A stretch of DNA of 64,000 nucleotides from Planctomycetota bacterium (lineage in GTDB: Bacteria; Planctomycetota; Planctomycetia; Gemmatales; Gemmataceae): positions 62,001-126,000 of the forward strand of contig JAKOSN010000171.1 in assembly GCA_029777335.1 (NCBI GenBank), read 5' to 3'. The position numbers were made by a program, and so were the translations under genes. The notes under the pieces were generated by a model. It was given only the letters and a program-made list of their open reading frames with translations, was not told where the DNA came from and did no database searches. Of the stretch, positions 7,900 to 16,773 are shown piece by piece (within the stretch, counting starts at the first letter, position 1; every line of letters begins with the position of its first letter).

Positions 7900-9888
7900 A
7901 TGTACTGGACCAAGCAAGAGAAAGCCAACCAGCCGAGATGGAAGCGCGGCCTGCGCGGAGCGCTTCAACTGCTCGGTTCTCTCAAACTTGCGGTTGTGTT
8001 GCTCGGCACTCTCGCTGCGGTGATCGCGACAGCGACCATTCTGGAGGCCAATCATGGCCGTCTCTACGCGCAGTGGTACGTCTACCACAGTGGTTGGTTC
8101 ATTGCCCTCCTGGCCCTCCTTGGGGTGAACATTCTGTGCGCCGCTCTGGCCCGCTTCCCGTGGAAACGCCATCAAACGGGGTTTGTGGTCACCCATGCCG
8201 GCCTTCTGATTCTTCTCGGCGGAGCCATCTACAGCTTTGTTGGAGGGATTGAAGGGCAGGTTTCCCTCCGTGAGGGAGAAACCACCACCCGCATGATCAT
8301 GCCCCAGCAGTGTCAGGTCACTGCCACCTGGGTGAATCGCCCCGAGGAACCTCCGTATGAGTTTGCCTTCGAGCCAGGTCCGAGTGACTGGCGCGAAGGG
8401 AAAACCTTGCATATCGGCGAGATCGATGGGATCAGCGCCCGCGTTCTCCGTTACTACAATCATGCCACGGCCGTGGAGGAGTGGGTTCCCGACCGCACCG
8501 AACTGGGGGGCCCCGTGGTCAAGCTCAAGGTGGAAGGCCCTCATGGCACCGACAGCATGGAGCAAACTCTTGCTGATCAGGATTACGGTGATGAGGTGTT
8601 CATCGGGCCCATCCGAACGCAGTTACAGCGGGCGATCTCTGAGGTGATGATCAAGGATTTTCTCACTCCGCCAACAGACAAACTCGGGGAGAAAGGCCTG
8701 CTCCTCGCCTATTACAAGGATCAGGTCGCCCGGATCATCATTCATGAGAGCCTTGGCAAAACGATCCCCATCGGGGATACCGGCGCGGCGGTGCAGATTG
8801 TCCGGTTCATGCCCAATGCTCGGCCCGATGCGCACGGACGCTTTGAATCCATGGGCGACCATCCGCGCAATCCGGTCGTGGAGATGCGCCTGACCATCCC
8901 GGGACAAAAGGACCCCGTGCGCCAGATGGCATTCGCCAAGAGCCCCTTGCTCAATCTCGATCCGGTTTATGAACGCGTTTGCCCGGTGAAGTGTTGCTAT
9001 TTGCATCCGGCGATCAAACCGCCCAACGCCGTGGATTTCATGCAAGGGAGCGATGACGCGCTTTACTGGCGGATTTTCGCCGATGGTCGGCTCGTCTCCA
9101 GTGAAAAGGCGAAACCGGGGAGTACGATCCAGCTGGCTGGAAAGTTTCAGCTTACTGTTGCCGACCATTTGCCCCACGCCCGCGCGAGAATTGTCTTTCA
9201 ACCGGTCGAGGTCGACCCCAACCAGAACGAGAAACCAGAGGCCGCCGCTGAGGTTGCTATTACGGTTGGAGGCACGACACAGACCGTGTGGCTGCAACGC
9301 AATCATCCCTCGCTGGGCACACGTGCAGTGGTCACCTCCGAGGGTCAACTCCAGGTTCGTCTTGGCTATGGGGAGGCGCCCCTGGGGTACGCACTTCGGT
9401 TGGTAGCGTTCAATCGCGAAAAGAATCCTGGCGGAATCGGCAATGCCAGCTATGCAAGCGTGGTCCGTGTTATCGATGAAGGCAGTGGGATCGATGACGA
9501 ATACGATATTTCCATGAACAAGCCCTTAACTTATAAAAAGCTCACCCTTTATCAATCGGGGTTTAATGAAGGGGGGCCGGGACAGCAGGCGTCCACCTTC
9601 AGTGTCGCTCACGACCCAGGACGACCCCTGAAATATGGCGGAAGCCTGATGATTTGCCTGGGGATCGCGATCATGTTTTACATGCGCGCCTACTTCTTCA
9701 AGAATGTCGCTCAGCACTCCTCCTGGTTCACCTTTCGTCGGAACAAGGCGCTGGTGCCCGCCACGCCTGCCAGCGTATCGGCTACCCCGGTGGAGGCAAC
9801 CTCCGCTCCCCAGACTCCCCTGGAGCCTCTCGTCTCCGCGACAAGGAATACCCCTGACAAAGAAGCACCATGCGCCCCGATCTCGTAA
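7900..9888 (+). CDS. resB: ResB/Ccs1-type cytochrome c maturation protein (System II)
   Basis: This 662-residue inner-membrane protein has three N-terminal helices (from GSLKLAVVLLGTLAA, WFIALLALLGVNILCA and VVTHAGLLILLGGA), a large periplasmic domain of about 450 residues, and one C-terminal helix (GGSLMICLGIAIMFYM). That is the ResB (CcsB/Ccs1) architecture. With CcsA/ResC it moves haem across the membrane and attaches it to cytochromes. The helix histidine in THAGLL fits the known haem-path His. ATG 7900 is the likely start; a GTG at 7810 would only add an unstructured leader. ccsA follows 70 bases downstream. Confidence 0.88.
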   Translation: MYWTKQEKANQPRWKRGLRGALQLLGSLKLAVVLLGTLAAVIATATILEANHGRLYAQWYVYHSGWFIALLALLGVNILCAALARFPWKRHQTGFVVTHAGLLILLGGAIYSFVGGIEGQVSLREGETTTRMIMPQQCQVTATWVNRPEEPPYEFAFEPGPSDWREGKTLHIGEIDGISARVLRYYNHATAVEEWVPDRTELGGPVVKLKVEGPHGTDSMEQTLADQDYGDEVFIGPIRTQLQRAISEVMIKDFLTPPTDKLGEKGLLLAYYKDQVARIIIHESLGKTIPIGDTGAAVQIVRFMPNARPDAHGRFESMGDHPRNPVVEMRLTIPGQKDPVRQMAFAKSPLLNLDPVYERVCPVKCCYLHPAIKPPNAVDFMQGSDDALYWRIFADGRLVSSEKAKPGSTIQLAGKFQLTVADHLPHARARIVFQPVEVDPNQNEKPEAAAEVAITVGGTTQTVWLQRNHPSLGTRAVVTSEGQLQVRLGYGEAPLGYALRLVAFNREKNPGGIGNASYASVVRVIDEGSGIDDEYDISMNKPLTYKKLTLYQSGFNEGGPGQQASTFSVAHDPGRPLKYGGSLMICLGIAIMFYMRAYFFKNVAQHSSWFTFRRNKALVPATPASVSATPVEATSAPQTPLEPLVSATRNTPDKEAPCAPIS

Positions 9889-9958
9889 CGGCTTTGAAAC
9901 CAATCGTCAGCGCGGCACAAAACAGGGATTCCCAGGAACCAGGTGGGGAACAGAACTC

Positions 9959-11836
9959 ATGAGGTTTGTCGTTGCTGCATTTGTGGGGTTGGTGACCAGC
10001 AGTCTCCCCGCCCTCGGCTCGGACCCGCGGGGATTCGATTGGAATCGTTGGCGGGATATCCCCGTGCAAAACGGCGGTCGGCAGAAACCGCTCGATACGC
10101 TGGCGTGGGAAATGCTCCGTCTGGTTAGCAATCGTTCCAGTTATGTGGACCCAGAAACCAATCAGAAACTGGACGCCACGGCACTCTATCTGACTCTTTT
10201 CTTTGAATGGCAGGGGTGGGATCATCCGGATCGCGATCAATTGTTGCTGCTCCTGGACTGGCGTCCCCAGTATTTCCATCTTCACAAGCCGGATCGGTGG
10301 GACGAAGCGCCTCTGCTGCGCATTGATTTCCTCGAACTGCGCACCCTGCTGAATCTCGACAAGGATCAACAATACATTTCGCCAGTTGCTCTAAGCAAGT
10401 GCGTGGTGGAAGAACCACAAACTGGTCGCCGAGTCCCGTTCAGTGCCTGGGCAGAGGAAATCAGTCGCCGCGAAGAGAAGGGAAAAAAACAGAGCGAACT
10501 GGAGAAGAAAGCACTCGAACTGGCCCATCGGTACTGGTCTTACCAGAATCACCGCATGGGGCATGAATTTGCCATCCTTCCCATCCAGGGTAACGATGCT
10601 CAGCAGTGGATGCCGATCACGCACCTGCTTCTCACACGCTTCGATAATGCCAACGACCCAACCGGACAGTATCGAGAGATTCAACAATTGCTGGGTGTCG
10701 CCCGCAAGGCATATCACCAGGGCGATGCGGCGACCTTCAACCGCTGTGCCGACGAGTTGAAAACGGTTCTGCGCACACTGGGTTCCGATGTGGGCGATTA
10801 TCCCACTCCGGGGAAGATGAAACTGGAAGTGATTTACAATCAATGGCCTCCCTTTCGTTTTGCCTGGATTGCCTTGTTGATTGCCTCGGTGGGGATGTTA
10901 CTCCACCTGGGGACCAACTGGAGACTCTTTTATGTCGGCTCAATCACTGCCCATGTTGTCGCGTTGATCGCCATGATCGTTGGATTCAGCATGCGCGTTG
11001 GTATCTCGGGTCGCCCCCCCGTCACCAACATGTATGAATCGGTGATTTACGTCGGCTTCGGCGTTGGGGTGTTTGGCTTGGTCTTCGAAGCAATTTACCG
11101 AGCCCGATACATCCTCACGGCCGCTGCCGCTGTCTCCACGATTGCCTTGGTTCTCGCGGATAATAGCCCCACGTTGCTGGATTCTTCCGTTCGCCCTCTC
11201 GAACCCGTGTTGCGCAGCAACTTCTGGCTCGTCACGCACGTGATGACCATCACCCTGAGCTATGCTGCCTTTGCCCTGGCCATGGGAATTGCGAACATTA
11301 CGCTGGGTTACTATCTCTGTGGATCGAACAATCACAGCACCATAAGTGCCCTGAGCCGTTTCACCTACAAGGCGATTCAAGTCGGGGTGTTGCTTCTGGC
11401 CGCCGGGATCATTCTTGGTGGTGTTTGGGCGGACTACTCCTGGGGCCGTTTCTGGGGGTGGGATCCCAAGGAAGTGTGGGCGCTCGTCGCTTTGCTGGGA
11501 TACCTGTGTGTTCTGCACGCGCGCTTCGCCGGGTGGGTCGGGCATCGCGGATTGGCGGCATTTTCTGTGATTTGCTTTTCGCTGGTGGTAATGGCCTGGT
11601 ATGGCGTGAACTTTGTCCTTGGCGCTGGCCTGCACAGCTATGGGTTCGGTGGGGGCGGTCAAGGGTACGTCTACTCCGCAGTCGCCCTGGAGATGCTTTA
11701 CGCTTGCCTGGCGCTCTTCCGGAGCCGACCTCGTGACAGGGACGACTCTGTGAACTCCCCTCCGGCTGAAAGCACACACGAAAAGGAACCGCAGTTGGCG
11801 TCAGCAACGAGCTACACCTGGCCTCCATCCTCCTGA
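9959..11836 (+). CDS. ccsA: CcsA/ResC-type haem lyase with large N-terminal domain (System II)
   Basis: This 625-residue protein has a signal peptide, a periplasmic domain of about 270 residues, then about eight membrane helices with the haem-handling WWD motif WGRFWGWDPKEVWALV and histidines in VTHVMTITLSY and LHSYGF. It is the partner of ResB. The N-terminal domain is larger than in Bacillus ResC but is often seen in planctomycete-type CcsA. ATG 9959 follows GGTGGGGAA and opens a proper signal peptide; the longer open frame upstream overlaps resB and is not used. A terminator follows 42 bases after the stop. Confidence 0.88.
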   Translation: MRFVVAAFVGLVTSSLPALGSDPRGFDWNRWRDIPVQNGGRQKPLDTLAWEMLRLVSNRSSYVDPETNQKLDATALYLTLFFEWQGWDHPDRDQLLLLLDWRPQYFHLHKPDRWDEAPLLRIDFLELRTLLNLDKDQQYISPVALSKCVVEEPQTGRRVPFSAWAEEISRREEKGKKQSELEKKALELAHRYWSYQNHRMGHEFAILPIQGNDAQQWMPITHLLLTRFDNANDPTGQYREIQQLLGVARKAYHQGDAATFNRCADELKTVLRTLGSDVGDYPTPGKMKLEVIYNQWPPFRFAWIALLIASVGMLLHLGTNWRLFYVGSITAHVVALIAMIVGFSMRVGISGRPPVTNMYESVIYVGFGVGVFGLVFEAIYRARYILTAAAAVSTIALVLADNSPTLLDSSVRPLEPVLRSNFWLVTHVMTITLSYAAFALAMGIANITLGYYLCGSNNHSTISALSRFTYKAIQVGVLLLAAGIILGGVWADYSWGRFWGWDPKEVWALVALLGYLCVLHARFAGWVGHRGLAAFSVICFSLVVMAWYGVNFVLGAGLHSYGFGGGGQGYVYSAVALEMLYACLALFRSRPRDRDDSVNSPPAESTHEKEPQLASATSYTWPPSS

Positions 11837-11877
11837 GCGGTTGTCAAGCACGCCAACGAAGCGAGAGGCCACGCAAG

Positions 11878-11924
11878 TCCCGGGACATCCACTCGACGGA
11901 TGTTCCGGGATTTCATTTTGTCTT
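11878..11924 (+). terminator. Intrinsic terminator after ccsA
   Basis: A 13-bp stem with one G-T wobble (11878-11890 with 11898-11910) has a 7-base loop and is followed by TTTCATTTTGTCTT. It is well placed 42 bases after the ccsA stop. Confidence 0.65.
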
Positions 11925-12231
11925 CCTCCTTCCGCACCCACTTCATTTCTTTTGGACGGCATCCTTCCACCTCTCCCAGAGGGGTTTGTAGCCAGCGATC
12001 ATCAATCCACCTGACCGCAGAGGGTGTACTGGCGAGTAAACCCATCGATCCAGAACGACCCGGCACGCATTGATAACGAGAAGTGAGGGACATCTTGTAG
12101 GGAAAAACCTTATTGTAAGGGTTATTCTTGAGGGAGAGGACTAAGGGGTTACATGTAATTCAATGATTTTTCCTGCCTGCACGATTATTTGCTTAAGAAG
12201 TTTTATCAAGGACCCGATTGATCCCATATGA

Positions 12232-12244
12232 CGCTAAATTAGCG
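12232..12244. promoter_or_regulatory. Palindrome CGCTAAATTAGCG upstream of the 18-haem cytochrome
   Basis: A perfect 6+1+6 palindrome lies 56 bases before the preferred ATG at 12301. Its size and position suit a dimeric regulator site, but only one copy was seen and no regulator gene is nearby. Confidence 0.3.
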
Positions 12245-12300
12245 CCGCGATTGTGCTGTTTCGATGGGCAGATGAGGGGTGTTCCGTTCGCTGTCCAAGC

Positions 12301-14079
12301 ATGGGGGATTGGATCGTGGGCAACCAGCCAAATGCCGGCAGGACCATTCGTTCGATACTAGGACACGTGCTTGGCTGTTTGTGCCTAGTAAGCACATTCG
12401 CCTGTAGTTCTCCCAAGTATCTCACAACTCGTCGTGGTGACGCGTCGAGTAGTGAAGGGAAGACTGAGCGGGCGGGCCATCACATCGGCCCGAATAAACT
12501 CAAACGGTCGACGGTGGTCATCACCACCTGGCAAGAAAAACAGTTCCCGCCCGTTGCCACCTCGGTCCCGAAGATCGAGGGCGCAGAGATGGTGAATGAT
12601 GACAGCCTGTGCATGACCTGCCACGAACAGTATGTCAAGTATCACCATACCAGCGTGCACACCAAGCAATCGTGCGAAACTTGCCATGGCCCAGGCAGCC
12701 AGCACATTCGCACGCGTGGCAAGGAGCCAAACACCCTCCTGAGTTTCAAACAGATGAAACCAGGTGAAAAGGCTGGCGTATGTATGACCTGCCATGAAAA
12801 GGATGCCTGTGCCCCCGGTCAGAAGTGGCGCACTTCAGCCCATGCCCATGCCGGGATTTCTTGCACCGATTGCCACAGGTCGCATTACAACGTTCCCGCG
12901 GGTACGCCGTCGACCACCGTGGCGGAAAATGGCACGCCCCCGTTGCAACTTGCGGCGGCTCTCCAACCGAAAAAGGAAGAACTGGATATGCAGGCAATCC
13001 GGGAGGCTTCACGCTCCCTGGGAGCGAAGAACCCGGAGACGTGTTTCCGCTGTCACCAAACTCATGCGGACATGCTTAAACCAGGCCACGCCCATCAGAT
13101 TGGTGGACCAGGCGGCTTCAGTTGCACCTCATGTCACGATGCCCATAGCAATGTGACCCAGGCCAACCGTAGTCAGCAATGTCTCCAATGTCACAAGAAT
13201 CATCCTCAGTGGTTAACGTCCAAGCATGCGGAACATGGGGTCGCCTGTGCGGATTGCCATAATCCACACGCGACCAAGATGGATATCAAGAGCGGTGATC
13301 CCAAGACGTGCTATCGTTGTCACCAGCAAAAGACCGAACTGGGGGATGTGGCTCACCCCCACCAGATCTGTGGCGCGATGGACATGAAATGTGCCACCTG
13401 TCACGATCCCCATGGGAATGTTCGTGAGGAAACCCGCACCGACCTGTGCTTGAAATGCCACAAGGGCCATCCAACCATGGCGTGGAAATCGTCTATCCAC
13501 TCGCAGTATGGGGTGGCGTGTGTGGATTGCCATAATCCTCATCCCAGCACTGAAGTTTCCGACTTCGTGGATATCCAGCACACCCACGTTCGTCGGCCCA
13601 GTCGGATGCCGATGTCCGTCGAGGAACCCTTTGTGTGTTACCAGTGCCATGCCAAGACCGCGGCTCAGTTTGAATTGCCGTCGCATCACCCGGTCCGTGA
13701 AGGCAAGATGGTGTGCTCGGCCTGTCATGACTCGCACGGAGCGCAGGAGAAGAACCTGCGCGAACCCACGGTCAACCTGGTGTGCTATCGGTGCCACAAC
13801 GAGAAGTCGGGACCCTTTGTATGGGAACATCCGCCTGTCAGTGAGAACTGCGATATCTGCCACAATCCGCACGGCTCGGTGGTCAACAACCTGCTCCATC
13901 AACCGGCAACGTTCCTGTGCCTGCGGTGTCACGCAGGGCATCGCGGTCAGCGGCGGAATATCGACCGGGTGAACCTGTATCGGCCCGCGTTCTACACCGA
14001 TTGTTCCCAATGTCACTCCCAGGTCCACGGCAGCGATTTGCCCTCCGCGACGCGCGAAGGTCCTCGGTTGACTCGCTAA
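12301..14079 (+). CDS. Lipoprotein multihaem cytochrome c with 18 CxxCH motifs
   Basis: This 592-residue exported cytochrome has an N-terminal hydrophobic segment (SILGHVLGCLCLVSTFAC) ending in STFAC, which fits the lipobox rule, so it is probably a lipoprotein. I count 18 CxxCH haem sites, from CMTCH (near residue 102) to CSQCH near the end, with many paired sites followed by NPH or DPHG. The spacing resembles DmsE/MtrA-type decahaem cytochromes, but those have about 330 residues and ten haems. This one is nearly twice that, suggesting an internally expanded chain. It precedes an outer-membrane barrel gene, as in porin-cytochrome conduits. The start is uncertain: GTG 12253 is also open, and neither has a clear Shine-Dalgarno. 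Confidence 0.88.
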   Translation: MGDWIVGNQPNAGRTIRSILGHVLGCLCLVSTFACSSPKYLTTRRGDASSSEGKTERAGHHIGPNKLKRSTVVITTWQEKQFPPVATSVPKIEGAEMVNDDSLCMTCHEQYVKYHHTSVHTKQSCETCHGPGSQHIRTRGKEPNTLLSFKQMKPGEKAGVCMTCHEKDACAPGQKWRTSAHAHAGISCTDCHRSHYNVPAGTPSTTVAENGTPPLQLAAALQPKKEELDMQAIREASRSLGAKNPETCFRCHQTHADMLKPGHAHQIGGPGGFSCTSCHDAHSNVTQANRSQQCLQCHKNHPQWLTSKHAEHGVACADCHNPHATKMDIKSGDPKTCYRCHQQKTELGDVAHPHQICGAMDMKCATCHDPHGNVREETRTDLCLKCHKGHPTMAWKSSIHSQYGVACVDCHNPHPSTEVSDFVDIQHTHVRRPSRMPMSVEEPFVCYQCHAKTAAQFELPSHHPVREGKMVCSACHDSHGAQEKNLREPTVNLVCYRCHNEKSGPFVWEHPPVSENCDICHNPHGSVVNNLLHQPATFLCLRCHAGHRGQRRNIDRVNLYRPAFYTDCSQCHSQVHGSDLPSATREGPRLTR

Positions 14080-14347
14080 GCCAGGGGAGATGTGTCAGGC
14101 GCTTCCTTCCAGCCTGAAGAACGCCTGACGCATCCCTGCCGGGTAATCTTCCTCCAACTCTCTTTCAGTCCAGGGAAGAGCCGTTGGAGGAAGACTCCCC
14201 TGGTCAAGTTGCCTCCCACCACCGAGCGACTCCCTCCGTTTGCAGCGATTGCCATTGAATCAAGTAACGCCAGGGTTCAGGAACAAATTCAGCCGGGCTG
14301 TCCCTGCGCAAGGCCCCCGGTCGATCCTCGAAATCAGGGTCCCGAAG

Positions 14348-16657
14348 ATGATACGTACAACGGCTGTCTGGTTAGTGGCGTTATCCATGCTCTGCACTGC
14401 CGTTCAGGCACAGGAGCTCCCCACGCCATTCACGGTCCAAGCGGAGGAAGGCGGAGAATCCCAGGCACCCCCTGGTGCGCAAGGTCAGTCACTTGGGGAG
14501 GCCCAGCCAGCGACCGGGTCGGAAGCGCTTCCCCCCGAGTGGGGAGGAGCCCCCGCCAGCGCGACGCCGACCTTTGATCCGTATGAGTTGTTCCCACTCG
14601 CAGGATTTGTTCCACTCCCGGGGGAGGGACGCCTTGATCCCTACAACCTGGGCATTACCTGGGGATTCGACACACCTGAGGGACCAAGTTGGGTTGGAAC
14701 CGGGCGCGAACGCTCTTCGCTGGCCGGGCGTTTTGGATGGTGGGGGACCTCGACGACTGGAAGCGCGACCAAGGTTGGGGAATGGCAAAGCCTCTCCCCC
14801 TCTGCCTTCTGGGATATTGATGGTTTGCAGACCACCGGGGACCGCACTTTCAACTTCTTTGCCACGGGACTGGATAATGACACGACACAGGGGATGTTGC
14901 AGTATTATGGACCTCTGATGCGTGCTCGTATCGATGCCCAGCAATTTCTGCATCGCCTCGATCACGATCCGATCAACAACATCGCCAATCGTCCTCTCCC
15001 AGTCCCCGCGGGATTTTCGGGAATTTACAAGACCGATCTGAACGCGGGAGATAACTATGCCATCCGCGTTGAACAACTGAACGGGGAAATGGTTACCTAC
15101 CTCGCTGATAACGTCAAGTTCCGTGTTCAGTTCTTCGGCATGAAGAAGTTTGGAGATCGTCAGGCAGAGGCGCTCGCCCACTGTTTCCAGGCCCGAGGGG
15201 TTGCGGGACGCAACTGCCACCTGCTGAGCCAGACCCAGCACATCGACTGGACCACTGCGGAGGTGACTCCCCGATTGGAGGCGACCTTTGGGCCAGTGAC
15301 GTTCGAATACGCGCGATTGATGCGCCAATTTACTCAGAACGACCAGGTTGTTACTCGGGATTACAACGGTACTTCCCCGGCCCTGATTTCCGGGACATAT
15401 CCGTATGCCGTGGTGCCGGACATCACGACGCAAATGGATCAGTTCCGTGTCAACTGGGCTGTCGCTGATAAAACCCGGTTCTACGGCTTTGGGTATTTTG
15501 GTCGGATGGATAACTACAACCGTGACATCGAGCGAAACTTCTCGGGCTACGATGTTCGCCTGACCGACTACACGCTGGATGGGGTGATGGTGACTGCCTA
15601 CGCCAAAGGATATCACCAAACCGGGAACAGTCCAAGTGTGCTGCTGACTGATGAACTCCAGGGACTGACCCCAACTCAGGCGAGAGAGAACATTCGGGCT
15701 CCGATTGAATACCATCGCACGAGTGCCGGCTTGCGTAATCGCTACATGCCGTACCTGTCTGCCCCGCTCTTCAGCCACCTGGCATTCACAGGCGGATACG
15801 AGTACGACTACCTGGGGCGGAATAATGCCATCTGGCAGACATCGGGCGAGGAATTCACCTTCAATCAGCCGAGTACGATCACTAACACGCTCTATGTGGG
15901 GGTGCAACAACCCTGGACTGCCACGGTCGACAGCTACGCCCGTTATCGTGTGAATTTCATTAGCAATCCGTTGTATGGATTCCGCGAAACGAGCGGGGTG
16001 CTCAACAGTGGCTTGCCCCAGCAAAGGCATGTTGTTGAGGTGGGGGGTGGTTGGTATCCGTTGGCGAACCTGGGGCTATCGGCCCGTCAGGAAGTGGATG
16101 TCGGCTGGCATGATGCGAACATCTCCGAGGTGCCCGGGAACGTACCGCGTTTCAATCAACAGAGCTATTCCACCAACCTGACGTTGTGGTATGCCCCCAC
16201 GCCGCGACTCGCCCTGGTTGGGAGTGCTGCCTTCATGTCCAACTGGATCGATCAGAATATCACGCTGGGGGATGATTACGTGGAACCTGGTGCCCCCAAC
16301 GTTGGGCTGCTCAATCCCGTTACGCTCCCGTGGTTCTATGGGGGGCGAAGTTCGATCTTCACCGCCCGGGCCGACTATCGATGGACTCCGACCGTCCGAG
16401 TCTACGCAGGGTATGAATTTGTGCATGGCAATGATGCCATCCAGAATCGGAACTTCACCAGTGCGTGGGGGAATCTGGGAGACTTCTCGCAGGTGATCAA
16501 CGATACCCATCGCGTTCTGGCGGGGCTCGACTGGAAACCGACGGAACTGATGAGTGTGTATCTCCGCTACACCTTCTTTGAATATGACGAGGCGAATGCG
16601 TCTTACAACAACGGCACCGCCCACATGGTGATGGCTGGGTTGACCCTCATCCGGTAA
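14348..16657 (+). CDS. Outer-membrane beta-barrel, candidate MtrB/PioB-like porin
   Basis: This 769-residue protein has a signal peptide (MIRTTAVWLVALSMLCTAVQA) and a proline/glutamate-rich linker. The long remainder is aromatic-rich with alternating strands, for example FNFFATGL, YGFGYFGRMD, YARYRVNF and YLRYTFFEYDE. This is typical of a large outer-membrane barrel of the 22-28 strand class. It lies 268 bases behind the 18-haem cytochrome on the same strand. Barrels paired with multihaem cytochromes (MtrB, PioB and the Geobacter OmbB type) sheath the cytochrome through the membrane; assigning this one to that role is inference from context and size. Residues Cys279, Cys290 and His291 (CX10CH) are an odd feature near a QTQHID segment. 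Confidence 0.75.
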   Translation: MIRTTAVWLVALSMLCTAVQAQELPTPFTVQAEEGGESQAPPGAQGQSLGEAQPATGSEALPPEWGGAPASATPTFDPYELFPLAGFVPLPGEGRLDPYNLGITWGFDTPEGPSWVGTGRERSSLAGRFGWWGTSTTGSATKVGEWQSLSPSAFWDIDGLQTTGDRTFNFFATGLDNDTTQGMLQYYGPLMRARIDAQQFLHRLDHDPINNIANRPLPVPAGFSGIYKTDLNAGDNYAIRVEQLNGEMVTYLADNVKFRVQFFGMKKFGDRQAEALAHCFQARGVAGRNCHLLSQTQHIDWTTAEVTPRLEATFGPVTFEYARLMRQFTQNDQVVTRDYNGTSPALISGTYPYAVVPDITTQMDQFRVNWAVADKTRFYGFGYFGRMDNYNRDIERNFSGYDVRLTDYTLDGVMVTAYAKGYHQTGNSPSVLLTDELQGLTPTQARENIRAPIEYHRTSAGLRNRYMPYLSAPLFSHLAFTGGYEYDYLGRNNAIWQTSGEEFTFNQPSTITNTLYVGVQQPWTATVDSYARYRVNFISNPLYGFRETSGVLNSGLPQQRHVVEVGGGWYPLANLGLSARQEVDVGWHDANISEVPGNVPRFNQQSYSTNLTLWYAPTPRLALVGSAAFMSNWIDQNITLGDDYVEPGAPNVGLLNPVTLPWFYGGRSSIFTARADYRWTPTVRVYAGYEFVHGNDAIQNRNFTSAWGNLGDFSQVINDTHRVLAGLDWKPTELMSVYLRYTFFEYDEANASYNNGTAHMVMAGLTLIR

Positions 16658-16674
16658 ACCATGGGCAGAGTGAT

Positions 16675-16730
16675 AAATCGCGTGTCGGGGATTGAGATTC
16701 TCCTCCCTCTCAATTCCCGACACGCGATTT
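16675..16730. terminator. Bidirectional terminator hairpin between barrel and 12-haem cytochrome
   Basis: Two 23-base arms (16675-16697 and 16708-16730) pair with a single G-T wobble around a 10-base loop. The stem base is AAA/TTT on both sides. It lies exactly between two convergent genes, 17 bases from the end of the barrel gene and 43 from the end of the opposing gene. Confidence 0.75.
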
Positions 16731-16773
16731 GTCGTTCTGGGGCATCACAAACGCTTCGAACGCGCATCCGTCT

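Larger units (their letters stand above)
11837..12300. other. Intergenic and leader region of the 18-haem cytochrome gene
   Basis: No gene is seen. It holds the terminator of the resB-ccsA unit (11878-11924), then an AT-richer block (about 12100-12240), which is probably the promoter region of the downstream cytochrome gene, and a 13-base palindrome at 12232-12244. No convincing -35/-10 pair was found. Confidence 0.5.

Noticed and set aside
9704-9958. Long N-terminal extension of ccsA overlapping resB
   Set aside because: The extension is basic and Pro-rich without conservation, while ATG 9959 has a good ribosome binding site and opens a signal peptide.
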